Shown: positions 43,819 through 53,477, numbered from the stretch's first letter. The stretch is DNA of 64,000 nt from JBBQXK01 sp038209775 (GCA_038209775.1 JBBQXK010000005.1:75857-139856), one strand, 5' to 3'. A program made the numbers and translations. The notes: generated by a model from the letters alone, not told the origin.

Positions 43819-44173
43819 GGAATAACCTCCTTAGGGGTTGCAAGAATGATTGCCTCTTATCGCCCGAAGCGACGCCGATGTCGGATCAAGTTGTTGCGAG
43901 TGCATCTAATTGTGATGACGGCCTTGGGCGGCCTCTGGCGTTGTGCCAGTGGCCCGACAAGGCAGCCGATATCAGAAGCCTCGTAGGATGCGCATTCATT
44001 GCGCACCACAGTAGCCGTGGAGTAGGGCAAGCGGGGTGTACAGACTTTTGCAATGAATTCAATCCCTCAGACTTTCCAGTCGGTGGATACAAGGCCTTTA
44101 CTAACGAGTAAGTGTACGTGCTTGCGCTCACGCTTGTAAGTGCCATATTGTCAATCCACGCAGACACGCTCCC
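43819..44173. other. AT-richer intergenic patch
   Basis: 355 bp, lower in GC than its surroundings, between the small exported gene and the hypothetical gene at 44174. A 77-codon frame at 43878-44111 is the best alternative but has no family resemblance. No RNA gene was recognised. Confidence 0.5.
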
Positions 44174-44599
44174 ATGACTCGTCGTCAGGAATGCCTCGTG
44201 AGCCTCACGCCGCAACAATTTCGCCGCTTGTACCATAGAATGCTCGAACCCCGGCCACAGGGGTTTCGTATTGCGGACAAAACTGACGAAGCGTGGGGCG
44301 TTGTCGTTACCCGAACTGCCATCACCGGGGTTCAGGTATGGCATTCGCTTGAAAGTCAAACGTTGACTTTGGCTCTTACTACCACACTGACAAAATCCCT
44401 AATTCCAACGGAAATAAGTCCCGACGGATCAGTGCCAGAAACTAGTGCCACCGGATGGCGCATGTTTCGGTGGCAAATGCCGTTCGTTGACGGAACAATA
44501 GCACCCCAAGAACAACCAGCAGTGGCGGAAGCCATTGATCGGGTTAAGTCCGACTTCGAATGGTTCAAATTGACCCGGACAGACTTGAAGCGTTCTTAA
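44174..44599 (+). CDS. Hypothetical protein in a compositionally distinct patch
   Basis: 141 aa, no recognised domain. Cytoplasmic by appearance; it contains WGVVVTRTAITGVQVWHSL and ends AEAIDRVKSDFEWFKLT, a plausible globular protein. Codon use is clearly less GC-biased at third positions than in neighbouring genes. It ends five bases from the rpoD stop (convergent). Start uncertain; GTG 44201 is possible and there is no strong Shine-Dalgarno. Foreign origin is likely (inference). Confidence 0.5.
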   Translation: MTRRQECLVSLTPQQFRRLYHRMLEPRPQGFRIADKTDEAWGVVVTRTAITGVQVWHSLESQTLTLALTTTLTKSLIPTEISPDGSVPETSATGWRMFRWQMPFVDGTIAPQEQPAVAEAIDRVKSDFEWFKLTRTDLKRS

Positions 44600-44604
44600 A
44601 AGCG

Positions 44605-46592
44605 TCACTGATCAAGGAAACTCCGCAGCTTCCTGCTTCTGCTCGGATGCTTCAGCTTCCGAAGCGCCTTAGCTTCAATCTGCCGGATCCGCTCTCGCGT
44701 CACGGAAAACTGCTGTCCCACCTCTTCCAGCGTGTGATCGGTGTTCATCCCGATCCCGAAGCGCATCCGCAACACCCGCTCCTCACGCGGCGTCAGCGAG
44801 GCCAGAACCCGCGTCGTCGTCTCTTTCAGGTTCTCCTGAATCGCCGATTCCAAAGGCAGGATCGCGTTCTTGTCCTCGATGAAGTCGCCAAGCTGGCTGT
44901 CTTCCTCGTCGCCAATCGGCGTCTCCAGCGAAATCGGTTCCTTGGCGATCTTCATCACCTTGCGGACCTTTTCCAGCGGCATCTGCAGCTTTTCGGCCAA
45001 CTCCTCGGGTGTGGGTTCGCGGCCATCTCGTGCAGCATCTGGCGGCCGGTGCGCACAAGCTTGTTGATCGTCTCGATCATATGCACCGGGATACGGATGG
45101 TACGGGCCTGGTCGGCGATTGACCGGGTGATCGCCTGCCGGATCCACCACGTCGCATAGGTTGAGAATTTATAGCCCCGACGGTACTCGAATTTGTCCAC
45201 AGCCTTCATGAGGCCGATGTTGCCTTCCTGAATAAGGTCAAGAAACTGCAACCCGCGATTGGTGTATTTCTTGGCAATCGAGATCACCAGCCGCAGGTTG
45301 GCCTCGACCATTTCCTTCTTGGCCTGACGCGCCTCTTTCTCGCCCTTCTGCACCTGATTGACGATGCGGCGGAATTCGGAAATGTCGACGCCGATATACT
45401 GGCCAACCCCGGCCATCTCGGCACGCAATTCCTCGACCTTGTCGCGGGATTTCTCCATCAGCGCCTGCCAGCCACGCCCGGCCTTGGCCGCCATCCGGTC
45501 AAGCCAGGTGGGGTCCAATTCATACCCCTGATAGGCGTCAATGAATTCGCGGCGGTTGATGCGGGCGGCGTCGGCCAGTTTCACCATGCCGGAATTGATC
45601 GCCATGATGCGGCGATTGATGCCATACAACTGGTCGATCAGCGCCTCGATCCGGTTGTTGTGCAGGTGCAATTCGTTCACCAGCGTCACGATTTCGGACC
45701 GCAGTTTCTGATAGGCCGCCTCGTCCGCCGCCGAAAACCGGGTCTTTTCCGACAGCGTCGCGTTCATCCGCGCGATCTGCATCTCGGCCAGCTTGACATA
45801 GTCGCGCGCGATCAGTTCCAGCGTTTCCAGAACCTTGGGCTTCAGCGCCGCCTCCATGGCGGCCAGCGACATGTTCGACGCCTCGTCGTCCTCGTCATCG
45901 TCCTCGGCGCGCATCAGGGGGTTGCCGTCGGCGTCCAGTTCCGGCTCGGCACCGCCGGGGCGGCGCGGCGCCTCGGACATGTCGAGGCCGCCCAGATCAC
46001 CGCCGACCAACTCGTCCTCGCCGTCAAGACTGCGCCCGAACGTCGCTTCAAGGTCGATCACATCGCGCAGAAGGATGTCCTCGGACAACAGTTCGTCGCG
46101 CCAGATGGTGATCGCGTGGAACGTGAGGGGCGATTCGCACAGCCCCAGGATCATCGTGTTGCGGCCGGCCTCGATCCGCTTGGCGATGGCAATCTCGCCC
46201 TCGCGGGACAACAGCTCCACCGACCCCATCTCGCGCAGGTACATCCGTACGGGGTCATCGGTGCGGTCCAGCGTCTCCGATGTACCCCCGGCAATCGCGA
46301 TCTCGCGCGATCCCGATGTTTCCACCAGATCCCCGGCCGAAGGCTCGGCCTCTTCCATTTCGTCGTTTTCGGTGACCTGGATGCCCATTTCGTTCAGCAT
46401 CGACATCACGTCTTCGATCTGGTCGGACGACACCTGATCGGGCGGAAGGACGGCATTCAACTGGTCGTAGGTGATATACCCACGCTCGCGCGCGTCGGCG
46501 ATCATCTTCTTGACCGCGGCCTGGCTCATGTCCAGCGAGGTATCGGCCTCGGGCTCTTCGGGCTTGCCGTCGTCGGTATCCTTGAGGGCCAT
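44605..46592 (-). pseudogene. rpoD: Primary sigma factor RpoD, split by a 1-base deletion
   Basis: Housekeeping sigma-70. The long N-terminal region with an acidic insert (DEDDEAS), region 1.2 (DPVRMYLREMG), region 2 (RRGYKFSTYATWWIRQAITR) and, in a second frame, region 3 and region 4 (TLEEVGQQFSVTRERIRQIEAKALRKLKHPSR) are all present. At about 45024 the sense strand reads GAGATGGCCGCG where GAGATCGGCCGCG is expected (HEIGREPTPEEL). One C is missing; the frame then runs out to 44955. RpoD is essential, so a sequencing or assembly error is the likeliest cause. Start ATG 46592; the open frame extends to 46667. Confidence 0.9.
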
Positions 46593-46682
46593 GGAGGTTC
46601 CTTTGCGAGGCGGGCGAATCAGGGGGCGAATCAGCGAGGGCGTCACTGTCGTCATAGCGCGAATCACGGGCAGGGACAGCAG

Positions 46683-48599
46683 TCAGCCCTTGCGTTTGAC
46701 CCAGATTTCCGAATCAATCATGTCTTGCAGTCCTTTTGACAACGCATTCCTGTCCTCCCCCATGTTCCCGGCATCGGGCATCACCGTCGTGTCGGCCTCA
46801 TGCCGGGCGCGGGCAGACTGCGCCAGCCGCCAGGTCAGCCCCTCATCGGCCAGTCCGTCGATGTCGGCCATCGCCTCGGCAATCTCGGCACGGGCACCCC
46901 GGCGGGCGTCCAGTTTTGCAAATCCTTCCGCCAGGCACATCCGGGCAAGTCCCTCGTCGCTGCCGACACGCACCGGCGGGGCCGAGGAGACATGGGCAAG
47001 GTTAAGAAGCCTTTCAAGGACCGCCCGCGCCGAAGCGTCTGCAACCGCCCCCCCCGCTGCCGACAACAGCGCCCGGCGCAACAGGTCATGCCCCTCGCCC
47101 CGCAGCGCCAGCGCCTCAAGATCGCCCTCGAAGGCCTGCAGCAGCGCCGGATGACCTGCCAGCGTCGCCAGCAGCACCGCCTCCAGCATCACCTCATCCA
47201 CTGCCTCGCCCGGGCGGGCAAGCGCCGAGGCGCGGGTGGAGGTGGTCGCGGCCACCGGCAACACGGCACCACGCCGCTGGCCCTGCGGCATCGGCTGGAA
47301 CGGGCGAAACGGCTTGCCCGTGCCGAACAACTCCAACCGCAGCCGCCGGATTTCCTCGCCGTAATGCCCCCGGATTGATGGATCGCGAATTTGCGCGATG
47401 GCCGCGCGCAGCGCCTTGTCCAGCGTCGCCTTCCGCTCGGGGCTGTCAAAGCTGTGCCCCTCCGTCTCGCGCCGCCACAGTAGGGTCACCATCGGCTCGG
47501 CCCGGTCCAGCACCGCGTGCATGGCCTGCGCGCCCTGCCCACGGATCAGGTCGTCGGGGTCCTGCCCGTCCGGCAACAGCGCAAAGCGCAGCGCCTGCCC
47601 CGCTTCCAGCAGTGGCAGCGCCAGGTCCACCACCCGCAACGCAGCCCGAATGCCCGCCTTGTCGCCGTCCAGCGCAATCACCGGCTCGGGGTGCACCCGC
47701 CACATCAGGCGCAACTGATCCTCGGTCACCGCAGTGCCCAATGGCGCCACCGTCGCGCCGAACCCGGCATCGACCAGCGCGATCACGTCCATGTACCCCT
47801 CGGCCAAGATCAGGGGCTGCCCCTTGCCTGCCGCATCGCGCGCCGGGCCAAGGTTGAACAGGTTCCGCCCCTTGTCGAACAGCTCGGTCTCAGGGCCGTT
47901 CAGGTACTTCGCCTTGGCATTCGGGTCCATCGCGCGGCCCCCAAGCGAAATCGCGCGGCCCCGCGCATCACGGATCGGAAAGATGATCCGGCCCCGGAAG
48001 CGGTCATAGAACGTGCCGTCGTCGGCCTTGGCGACCAGCCCCGCCGCCTCGGCCATCTCGGGCGCGATGCCCTTGGCGGTCAGCGCGGTCAGCAGAAAAT
48101 TGCGCTGATCGGGCGCAAACCCAAGGTCCCAGCGGGCTTGCGTCGCCTCGCTCAGCCGGCGCTTCTTGAGATAGTCGCGCGCCTCGCCCGCCCGGGCGGT
48201 CTGCAACTGCAGCCGGTAGATCCTGACCGCCTCTTCCATCACGTCCTGCAATTGGGTCCGCCGGTCGGCCTTTTGCGCCGCCTGCGGATCGCGCGCGGGC
48301 ATCACCATGCCTGCCTCGCGCGCCAGAACCTCGACCGCCTCCATGAACCCGAGGTTGCCGTTCTCCTTGAGGAACGTCAGCGCATCGCCCTTGGCATGGC
48401 AGCCAAAGCAGTAATAGAACCCCTTGCGGTCATCCACATGGAAAGACGGCGATTTTTCCTGATGGAACGGGCAGGGCGCCCACCAGTCGCCCTTCGCCAT
48501 GTTCGACTTGCGCATGTCCCACGTCACCGCCCGCCCCACCACCGAGGACAGCGTCACCCGCGTGCGCAGTTCATCAAGAAATCCGGGCGGCAGGCTCAT
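46683..48599 (-). CDS. dnaG: DNA primase
   Basis: 638-aa primase making RNA primers at the fork. The N-terminal zinc ribbon is CPFHQEKSPSFHVDD with CFGCHAKGD (CHC2). The TOPRIM domain reads ILAEGYMDVIALVDAGF and VIALDGDKAG, with catalytic acids. A C-terminal helicase-binding region closes the protein. It sits upstream of rpoD, the classical dnaG-rpoD macromolecular synthesis order, with 90 bp between. The hairpin repeat lies upstream. Confidence 0.95.
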   Translation of the reverse strand: MSLPPGFLDELRTRVTLSSVVGRAVTWDMRKSNMAKGDWWAPCPFHQEKSPSFHVDDRKGFYYCFGCHAKGDALTFLKENGNLGFMEAVEVLAREAGMVMPARDPQAAQKADRRTQLQDVMEEAVRIYRLQLQTARAGEARDYLKKRRLSEATQARWDLGFAPDQRNFLLTALTAKGIAPEMAEAAGLVAKADDGTFYDRFRGRIIFPIRDARGRAISLGGRAMDPNAKAKYLNGPETELFDKGRNLFNLGPARDAAGKGQPLILAEGYMDVIALVDAGFGATVAPLGTAVTEDQLRLMWRVHPEPVIALDGDKAGIRAALRVVDLALPLLEAGQALRFALLPDGQDPDDLIRGQGAQAMHAVLDRAEPMVTLLWRRETEGHSFDSPERKATLDKALRAAIAQIRDPSIRGHYGEEIRRLRLELFGTGKPFRPFQPMPQGQRRGAVLPVAATTSTRASALARPGEAVDEVMLEAVLLATLAGHPALLQAFEGDLEALALRGEGHDLLRRALLSAAGGAVADASARAVLERLLNLAHVSSAPPVRVGSDEGLARMCLAEGFAKLDARRGARAEIAEAMADIDGLADEGLTWRLAQSARARHEADTTVMPDAGNMGEDRNALSKGLQDMIDSEIWVKRKG

Positions 48600-48663
48600 G
48601 GTGTCCTTGGTGTCCCTCTCAATTGGGCGACGACAGGCTGCATCGGCGCGCTACCCCCGATTC

Positions 48664-48719
48664 CCCCTTTCATCTTTGCGCAAGTATCCCACGGGGGTGC
48701 GGGGGTGTGAAACCCCCGC
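48664..48719 (+). repeat. Dispersed hairpin repeat, copy 3
   Basis: CCCTTTCATCTTTGCGCAAG lead and stem GCGGGGGT/ACCCCCGC (48699-48719) with a GTGAA loop. It begins 10 bases after the hydrolase stop and precedes dnaG by about 65 bp, in the same arrangement as copies 1 and 5. Confidence 0.85.
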
Positions 48720-48728
48720 TCGCGGCCC

Positions 48729-49712
48729 CTACAGCCCGCGCACCCAGTCCAGAACCAGCGCCACCATCGCCGCCGTCTGCCCCGGCGACAGCACGCGGCC
48801 CGCGATCACATGCGCATAGGGGTCGTCGGCAGACGTCAGCACCGGATGCTCCACCACCGCCACTGCCCCCCAACGGGCGGCGATGGCATCTGTGGTCGGC
48901 GCATCGACCACCCGGTCGTCAGGTGAATACAGAAACAGCGCCTGCACCCGCGCCGCGCCTGGGTCCATCCCCCGCACATGCCGCATCAGCGTCGCCATCG
49001 GAAACAGCGCCGCCGTCGGATAGCGCGTCGTCCACCACTTTCCATGCGCCTCATTCGACGGCGCGAAGCTCCGCTCTGCCCCCGCCACCGCCGCCCCCCA
49101 GACCCGCACGAACGGCGCATCCAGAATGGTCTGCGCCGGCAGGTTGGCCAGCCGGTAGTTGGGTGAAATCAAGACCACCCCCGCCAGCCCCTTGGCCCGT
49201 GCGGGGTCAAGGACGGCCAGCGTGGCCAGCGTCGCCCCGGTCGAGGTGCCAATGAGCAGAACCCGATCGCCCAGCCGGTGCCCAATGGCCAAAGCCTCAT
49301 CCAGATCGGTGATCCAGTCCTCGGCCACCACCGTGCCCAATGCCTCACCGGGTCGGCCATGCCCCGCCAGCCGCGTGAAATAGAGGTTGGCACCCAGGGC
49401 CTTGGCCACTTCGTCGGGCAAGGGGCGCACCTCTTCCAGCGTGGCCGAGAAGCCGTGCAGATAGACCACCGCCAGCGCCGTCTTCACCCCCACTGCACCG
49501 GCCCAGACGATCTGTTTCTCCGCCCCGGGCGTGATGTCGGTGAACACCGCCTCGCGCGTCGCCAGCCAGCCGTCGATGTCCTCCGGCAGGGCGCTTGCGT
49601 CAAATGTCACCCTTGGGTCCATCGTCTCGCGCGGAGCGAAAAACCACAGCGCGGCACCTGCCAGCACCAGCACCACCAACGCACGCCCCAGCCACTTGCC
49701 GAACCTACGCAT
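48729..49712 (-). CDS. Alpha/beta hydrolase with N-terminal membrane anchor
   Basis: 327 aa. One hydrophobic segment (ALVVLVLAGAALWFFA) near the N-terminus, so membrane-anchored and facing the periplasm or cleaved. The hydrolase core has VVYLHGFSAT, the nucleophile elbow GTSTGATL, Asp in YSPDDRVV, and a late His candidate. Substrate unknown; carboxylesterase-like. The start ATG 49712 lies inside the end of the next gene by eight bases. An upstream in-frame ATG at 49736 is possible. Confidence 0.8.
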   Translation of the reverse strand: MRRFGKWLGRALVVLVLAGAALWFFAPRETMDPRVTFDASALPEDIDGWLATREAVFTDITPGAEKQIVWAGAVGVKTALAVVYLHGFSATLEEVRPLPDEVAKALGANLYFTRLAGHGRPGEALGTVVAEDWITDLDEALAIGHRLGDRVLLIGTSTGATLATLAVLDPARAKGLAGVVLISPNYRLANLPAQTILDAPFVRVWGAAVAGAERSFAPSNEAHGKWWTTRYPTAALFPMATLMRHVRGMDPGAARVQALFLYSPDDRVVDAPTTDAIAARWGAVAVVEHPVLTSADDPYAHVIAGRVLSPGQTAAMVALVLDWVRGL

Positions 49713-50457
49713 CAGGCAACCCCCCCGAAATGTCATCCACCGCCTGCCCGATCAGCCCCAGACATTCGGGCGTTGAAAACCGGTGATCCGCCCCCTTGAC
49801 CAGCGTCAGCCGGATGTCCGGCCCCGTCGCATGGTCGACAAGCCGCAGCGCCACCGACACCGTCACATCCTCATCCGCCGTGCCCTGCAACAACCGCACC
49901 GGAAACGCCAGCGCCAGCGGTGACCGCAACACCAGATGCTGCCGCCCGTCCTCGACCAGCCGGCGCGTGAACACATAGGGCTCGGGCCCATAATCCGACG
50001 CCCGCGCAATCCGCCCCGTGGCGGACATCACAGCGCGCTCATCCCCGGTCATGCCCGCCCACACACTGTCCTCGGTGAAATCGGGTGCGGCGGCGATCCC
50101 TACCAGCCCCGCCACCCGCCCAGGCATCGCCCGCGCCACCAACAGCGCGATCCACCCGCCCATGGATGACCCCACCAGCACCTGACGCCCCGCCGTCAGC
50201 GACAGCGCCGCCACCGCATCCGCCGCCCAGTCACCGATGCACCCGTCCTCGAACGCCCCCGACGACGCCCCATGCCCCGAATAGTCGAACCGCAGGAACG
50301 CACGGCCCTGCGTGCGGCATCGTTCCTCAAGCCACAGAGCCTTGGTGCCCGTCATGTCCGACCGGAAGCCACCCAGAAACACCACCCCCGGCCCCCGGCC
50401 CGGCAAGCGGTGATAGGCGATCTGCCGCCCTTCCGGTGTGGTCAGCATGTCGGTCAT
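49705..50457 (-). CDS. Alpha/beta hydrolase (serine esterase)
   Basis: 250-aa cytoplasmic hydrolase. VVFLGGFRSDMTGTKA (oxyanion region), RFDYSGHG, the nucleophile elbow GSSMGGWI, an acid in QGTADEDV and His in GADHRFS are visible. The shape recalls ABHD10-type or palmitoyl-thioesterase-like proteins. ATG 50457 was chosen over 50502 because the extension is not conserved in appearance. It overlaps the next hydrolase and so forms an operon with it. Confidence 0.8.
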   Translation of the reverse strand: MTDMLTTPEGRQIAYHRLPGRGPGVVFLGGFRSDMTGTKALWLEERCRTQGRAFLRFDYSGHGASSGAFEDGCIGDWAADAVAALSLTAGRQVLVGSSMGGWIALLVARAMPGRVAGLVGIAAAPDFTEDSVWAGMTGDERAVMSATGRIARASDYGPEPYVFTRRLVEDGRQHLVLRSPLALAFPVRLLQGTADEDVTVSVALRLVDHATGPDIRLTLVKGADHRFSTPECLGLIGQAVDDISGGLPDA

Positions 50458-50565
50458 CGGCCCCCCTGCCTGCGCTATAGCAGCCCGCGTGCCGCAGGGC
50501 ATCCCCTTTTGCCCCCGCCCGCCTTGACAACCCCCGCCACACCCGCCACCAACCCCGTCACATAA

Positions 50566-50609
50566 CCCGCAACCGGGCGCATCCGTAGGCGCCAGACCGA
50601 CGAGGAGAC
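50566..50609 (+). promoter_or_regulatory. Duplicated leader, copy 1 (upstream of lipoprotein gene)
   Basis: A 44-bp segment that matches 42 of 44 bases of the segment at 50979-51022. It contains a potential stem GGCGC/GCGCC (8-base loop) and ends in GACGAGGAG, which provides a Shine-Dalgarno for the TTG-start gene at 50616. See the thrS copy. Confidence 0.85.
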
Positions 50610-50615
50610 GGCCCT

Positions 50616-50939
50616 TTGCAGTTGTCCTTTTGCACGCGCAACGCCGTCGTGCGCCTGCCCTGTGCGCTGATCCTTGGCGGTCTGGCAGGATGTGTAACCA
50701 CCCCGCTACCGGAAGAGCTGCCCTATGCCGACCTCCTGGCGACCGCGGGCCGCTGCGAGATCGCCGTAATCGGCTATGGCGGACCGACGCAAAGGTACTT
50801 TGCCAACCGCACCGATGGCACCAGTTTCTTCGCCCGTGGCACCGGGCAAGACTGGGTGGCCGCCGAAGAGGCGATGGTGCGCGATGTCAGCGCCGCCGCC
50901 GCCGCTTGCGACGGTGAAATCGTGTTCCTGATCAGTTGA
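50616..50939 (+). CDS. Small lipoprotein, TTG start
   Basis: 107 aa. TTG at 50616 stands eight bases after GAGGAG; GTG at 50649 is an in-frame alternative. The leader ends in ALILGGLAGC, a lipobox with Cys near residue 26. The mature part is short (VTTPLPEELPYADLLATAG and a late AAAACDGEIVFLIS) and unfamiliar. The leader sequence preceding it is nearly identical to that preceding thrS, so the two may be controlled alike. Confidence 0.65.
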   Translation: MQLSFCTRNAVVRLPCALILGGLAGCVTTPLPEELPYADLLATAGRCEIAVIGYGGPTQRYFANRTDGTSFFARGTGQDWVAAEEAMVRDVSAAAAACDGEIVFLIS

Positions 50940-50978
50940 CCCATCCCGCCATCCAGACACGACCGCCGATAAAACCCA

Positions 50979-51022
50979 CCCGCAACCGGGCGCATCGGTA
51001 GGCGCCAGACCGACGAGGACAC
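50979..51022 (+). promoter_or_regulatory. Duplicated leader, copy 2 (upstream of thrS)
   Basis: Same segment as at 50566, with two substitutions (one in the loop, one near the end). It abuts thrS: GACGAGGAC then ATG at 51027. The hairpin GGCGC/GCGCC is kept. A regulatory RNA element cannot be told from a simple duplication. Confidence 0.85.
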
Positions 51023-51026
51023 CACC

Positions 51027-52979
51027 ATGGCGCAGATTTCCCTGACATTTCCCGATGGCGCGCAGCGCAGCTACGCCGCAGGCGTGACCCCTGCCGAGGT
51101 GGCCGCCTCCATCGCCCCCGGCCTGGCGAAAAAGGCGATCAGCGCGCAGGTCAACGGCGCGCACTGGGACCTGGCATGGCCGATCCCGCAGGATGCGAAC
51201 ATTGCCATCAACACGATGCAGGATGCAGCCCCCGCGCTGGAACTGATCCGCCACGACCTTGCCCATATCATGGCCCGCGCCGTGCAGGATATCTGGCCCG
51301 ACGTGCGCGTCACCATCGGCCCGGTGCGCGATCACGGCTGGTTCTATGACTTCGACCGCGCCGAACCCTTTACCCCCGACGATCTGGGGGCGATCGAGGC
51401 GCGGATGAAGACGATCATCAACGCCCGTGACCCCGTCCGTACCGAAGTCTGGGACCGCCCCCGCGTGCAGGCGCACTACGAGGCGGCGAATGAGCCGTAC
51501 AAGCTGGAACTGCTGGCCCGTATTCCGGGCGGCGAGGATATCCGCATGTACTGGCACGGTGCATGGCAGGACACGTGCCGTGGCCCGCACCTTCAGCACA
51601 CCGGGCAGGTTCCGGCGGATGCGTTCCGGCTGACCCATGTTGCGGGGGCCTACTGGCTGGGCGACGCCACGCGGCCCATGCTGCAGCGCATCTACGGCGT
51701 CGCGTTCCGCAACCGCGACGACCTCAAGGCGCATATGACCATGCTGGAAGAGGCCGCGAAACGCGACCACCGCAAACTGGGTCGCGAGATGAACCTGTTC
51801 CACATGCAGGAAGAGGCCCCGGGACAGGTGTTCTGGCACCCGAATGGCTGGACCATCTATGTGGCCCTGCAAGACTACATGCGCCGCCGACAGCGCCACG
51901 ATGGCTATGTCGAGGTGAACACGCCGCAGGTGGTGAACCGCGTGTTGTGGGAAAAGTCGGGCCACTGGGCGAATTATCAGGAACACATGTTCATCGTCGA
52001 GGTGGACGAGGAACACGCCCGCGAAAAGACCATCAACGCGCTGAAGCCGATGAACTGCCCCTGCCATGTGCAGATCTTCAACGTCGGGCTGAAAAGCTAC
52101 CGCGACCTGCCGCTGCGGATGGCCGAATTCGGGTCGTGCAACCGCTATGAACCCTCGGGTGCCCTGCACGGCATCATGCGGGTGCGCGGGTTCACGCAGG
52201 ATGACGGCCACATCTTTGCCCGCGAAGACCAGATCGAGGGTGAGGCGAAAAAGTTCATCACCTTCCTTTCCGCCGTCTATGCCGACCTTGGCTTTGACCG
52301 CTGGCGCATCAAGCTGTCGACCCGCCCCGACAAGCGCATCGGCACCGAGGCGTCATGGGATTTCGCCGAGGCCGCCCTTGCCAATGCCGTTACAGCAGCG
52401 GGCCATGTGTATGAACTGTTCCCCGGCGAGGGCGCCTTCTACGGCCCCAAGCTGGAATTCGTGCTGACCGACGCCATCGGCCGCGACTGGCAGTGCGGAA
52501 CGTTCCAGGTGGACCCCAACCTGCCCGAACGGCTGGACGCGTCCTATATCGGTGAGGATGGCGCGAAACACCGCCCGGTCATGCTGCACCGCGCCTGTCT
52601 TGGGTCGTTCGAGCGGTTCATCGGCATCATGATCGAGAACCACGCGGGCAAACTGCCGTTCTGGCTGGCCCCGCGTCAGGTGGTGGTGGCCAGTATCGTG
52701 TCGGACGCCGATCCTTTTGTGGCCGAGGTTGTCGCCGCGTTGCGGGCAGACGGCGTCAGGGCCGAGGCGGATACCCGCAACGAAAAGATCAACTACAAGG
52801 TCCGCGAACATTCCGTCGGCAAGGTGCCGGTGATCTTCGCCATCGGGATGCAAGAGGTTGCCGACCGCAGCGTGTCGGTCCGCCGTCTGGGGGAACAGCG
52901 GGTCGAGGTTCTGTCGCTGAACAACGCATTGGTGATGCTGCACGCCGAAGCGACACCGCCCGACCTGCGCGGCACCTGA
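51027..52979 (+). CDS. thrS: Threonyl-tRNA synthetase
   Basis: 650-aa class II synthetase. N-terminal TGS domain (LTFPDGAQRSYAAGVTPAEVA), then the editing domain with HDLAHIMARAV, the catalytic zinc cysteine in MNCPCHV, motif 2 MAEFGSCNRYEPSGALHGIM, motif 3 HRACLGSFERFIGIMIE, and a C-terminal anticodon-binding domain. Length is normal. Confidence 0.95.
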   Translation: MAQISLTFPDGAQRSYAAGVTPAEVAASIAPGLAKKAISAQVNGAHWDLAWPIPQDANIAINTMQDAAPALELIRHDLAHIMARAVQDIWPDVRVTIGPVRDHGWFYDFDRAEPFTPDDLGAIEARMKTIINARDPVRTEVWDRPRVQAHYEAANEPYKLELLARIPGGEDIRMYWHGAWQDTCRGPHLQHTGQVPADAFRLTHVAGAYWLGDATRPMLQRIYGVAFRNRDDLKAHMTMLEEAAKRDHRKLGREMNLFHMQEEAPGQVFWHPNGWTIYVALQDYMRRRQRHDGYVEVNTPQVVNRVLWEKSGHWANYQEHMFIVEVDEEHAREKTINALKPMNCPCHVQIFNVGLKSYRDLPLRMAEFGSCNRYEPSGALHGIMRVRGFTQDDGHIFAREDQIEGEAKKFITFLSAVYADLGFDRWRIKLSTRPDKRIGTEASWDFAEAALANAVTAAGHVYELFPGEGAFYGPKLEFVLTDAIGRDWQCGTFQVDPNLPERLDASYIGEDGAKHRPVMLHRACLGSFERFIGIMIENHAGKLPFWLAPRQVVVASIVSDADPFVAEVVAALRADGVRAEADTRNEKINYKVREHSVGKVPVIFAIGMQEVADRSVSVRRLGEQRVEVLSLNNALVMLHAEATPPDLRGT

Positions 52980-53127
52980 AAAGGGCCGCGCATCGATCCG
53001 GCAAAAGGTTACATCGCTGGCTGTCGCAATGCCCAAAATCATTGTGAGTCGCCAAACGCGCCAAGCCCGGCTACCCCGGAACCTGTCGCACCCTGCGGCA
53101 GGCAACCTTTCATAGGGAGAGATCGAT

Positions 53128-53421
53128 ATGGCCGACCTTTCAAAGACGCTGGCCTTGGCGGGCGCACTGGCCTCGGCACTTGCCGTGTTCGCGACCACCC
53201 CTGCCGCCGCTGCGGGCAAGGAAAAATGCTTTGGCGTGTCCTTGGCGGGCGAGAACGACTGCGCCGCCGGGGCTGGCACCACCTGTGCCGGAACCTCGAA
53301 AGTGGATTATCAGGGCAATGCATGGACGCTGGTCCCGGCAGGCACCTGCGCCACAATGGATCTGCCGGACGGCCGCACCGGATCGCTGGAAAAGATCGAC
53401 CGCGATCTGCCGACAGGCTGA
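53128..53421 (+). CDS. bufA1: Bufferin precursor BufA1 (DUF2282)
   Basis: 97-aa exported peptide with a long signal (cleavage after about residue 29, AAAA/GKEK). Four cysteines at 34, 45, 53 and 74 follow the bufferin pattern: EKCFGVSLAGENDC, TTCAGT and PAGTCATMD. In the family, an MNIO enzyme modifies cysteines to thiooxazole rings that bind copper. The ATG follows GGGAGAGAT. It heads a four-gene operon. Confidence 0.88.
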   Translation: MADLSKTLALAGALASALAVFATTPAAAAGKEKCFGVSLAGENDCAAGAGTTCAGTSKVDYQGNAWTLVPAGTCATMDLPDGRTGSLEKIDRDLPTG

Positions 53422-53477
53422 TGCAACAGGCCCTCGCCGGCCCCTGCCGGCAAGGGCATATCCGCCCAAGGGTTTCG

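Noticed and set aside
43878..44111. 77-codon plus-strand frame in the AT-richer patch
   Set aside because: No ribosome-binding site or family similarity was recognised; reported only as a possibility in the gap entry.
45000..45060. Programmed ribosomal frameshift in rpoD
   Set aside because: No slippery heptamer or downstream structure is evident and the family is not known to use frameshifting; a one-base deletion explains the reading frames.
50524..50529. TTGACA as -35 of the small lipoprotein gene
   Set aside because: No acceptable -10 at 16-18 bp; the following sequence is C-rich.
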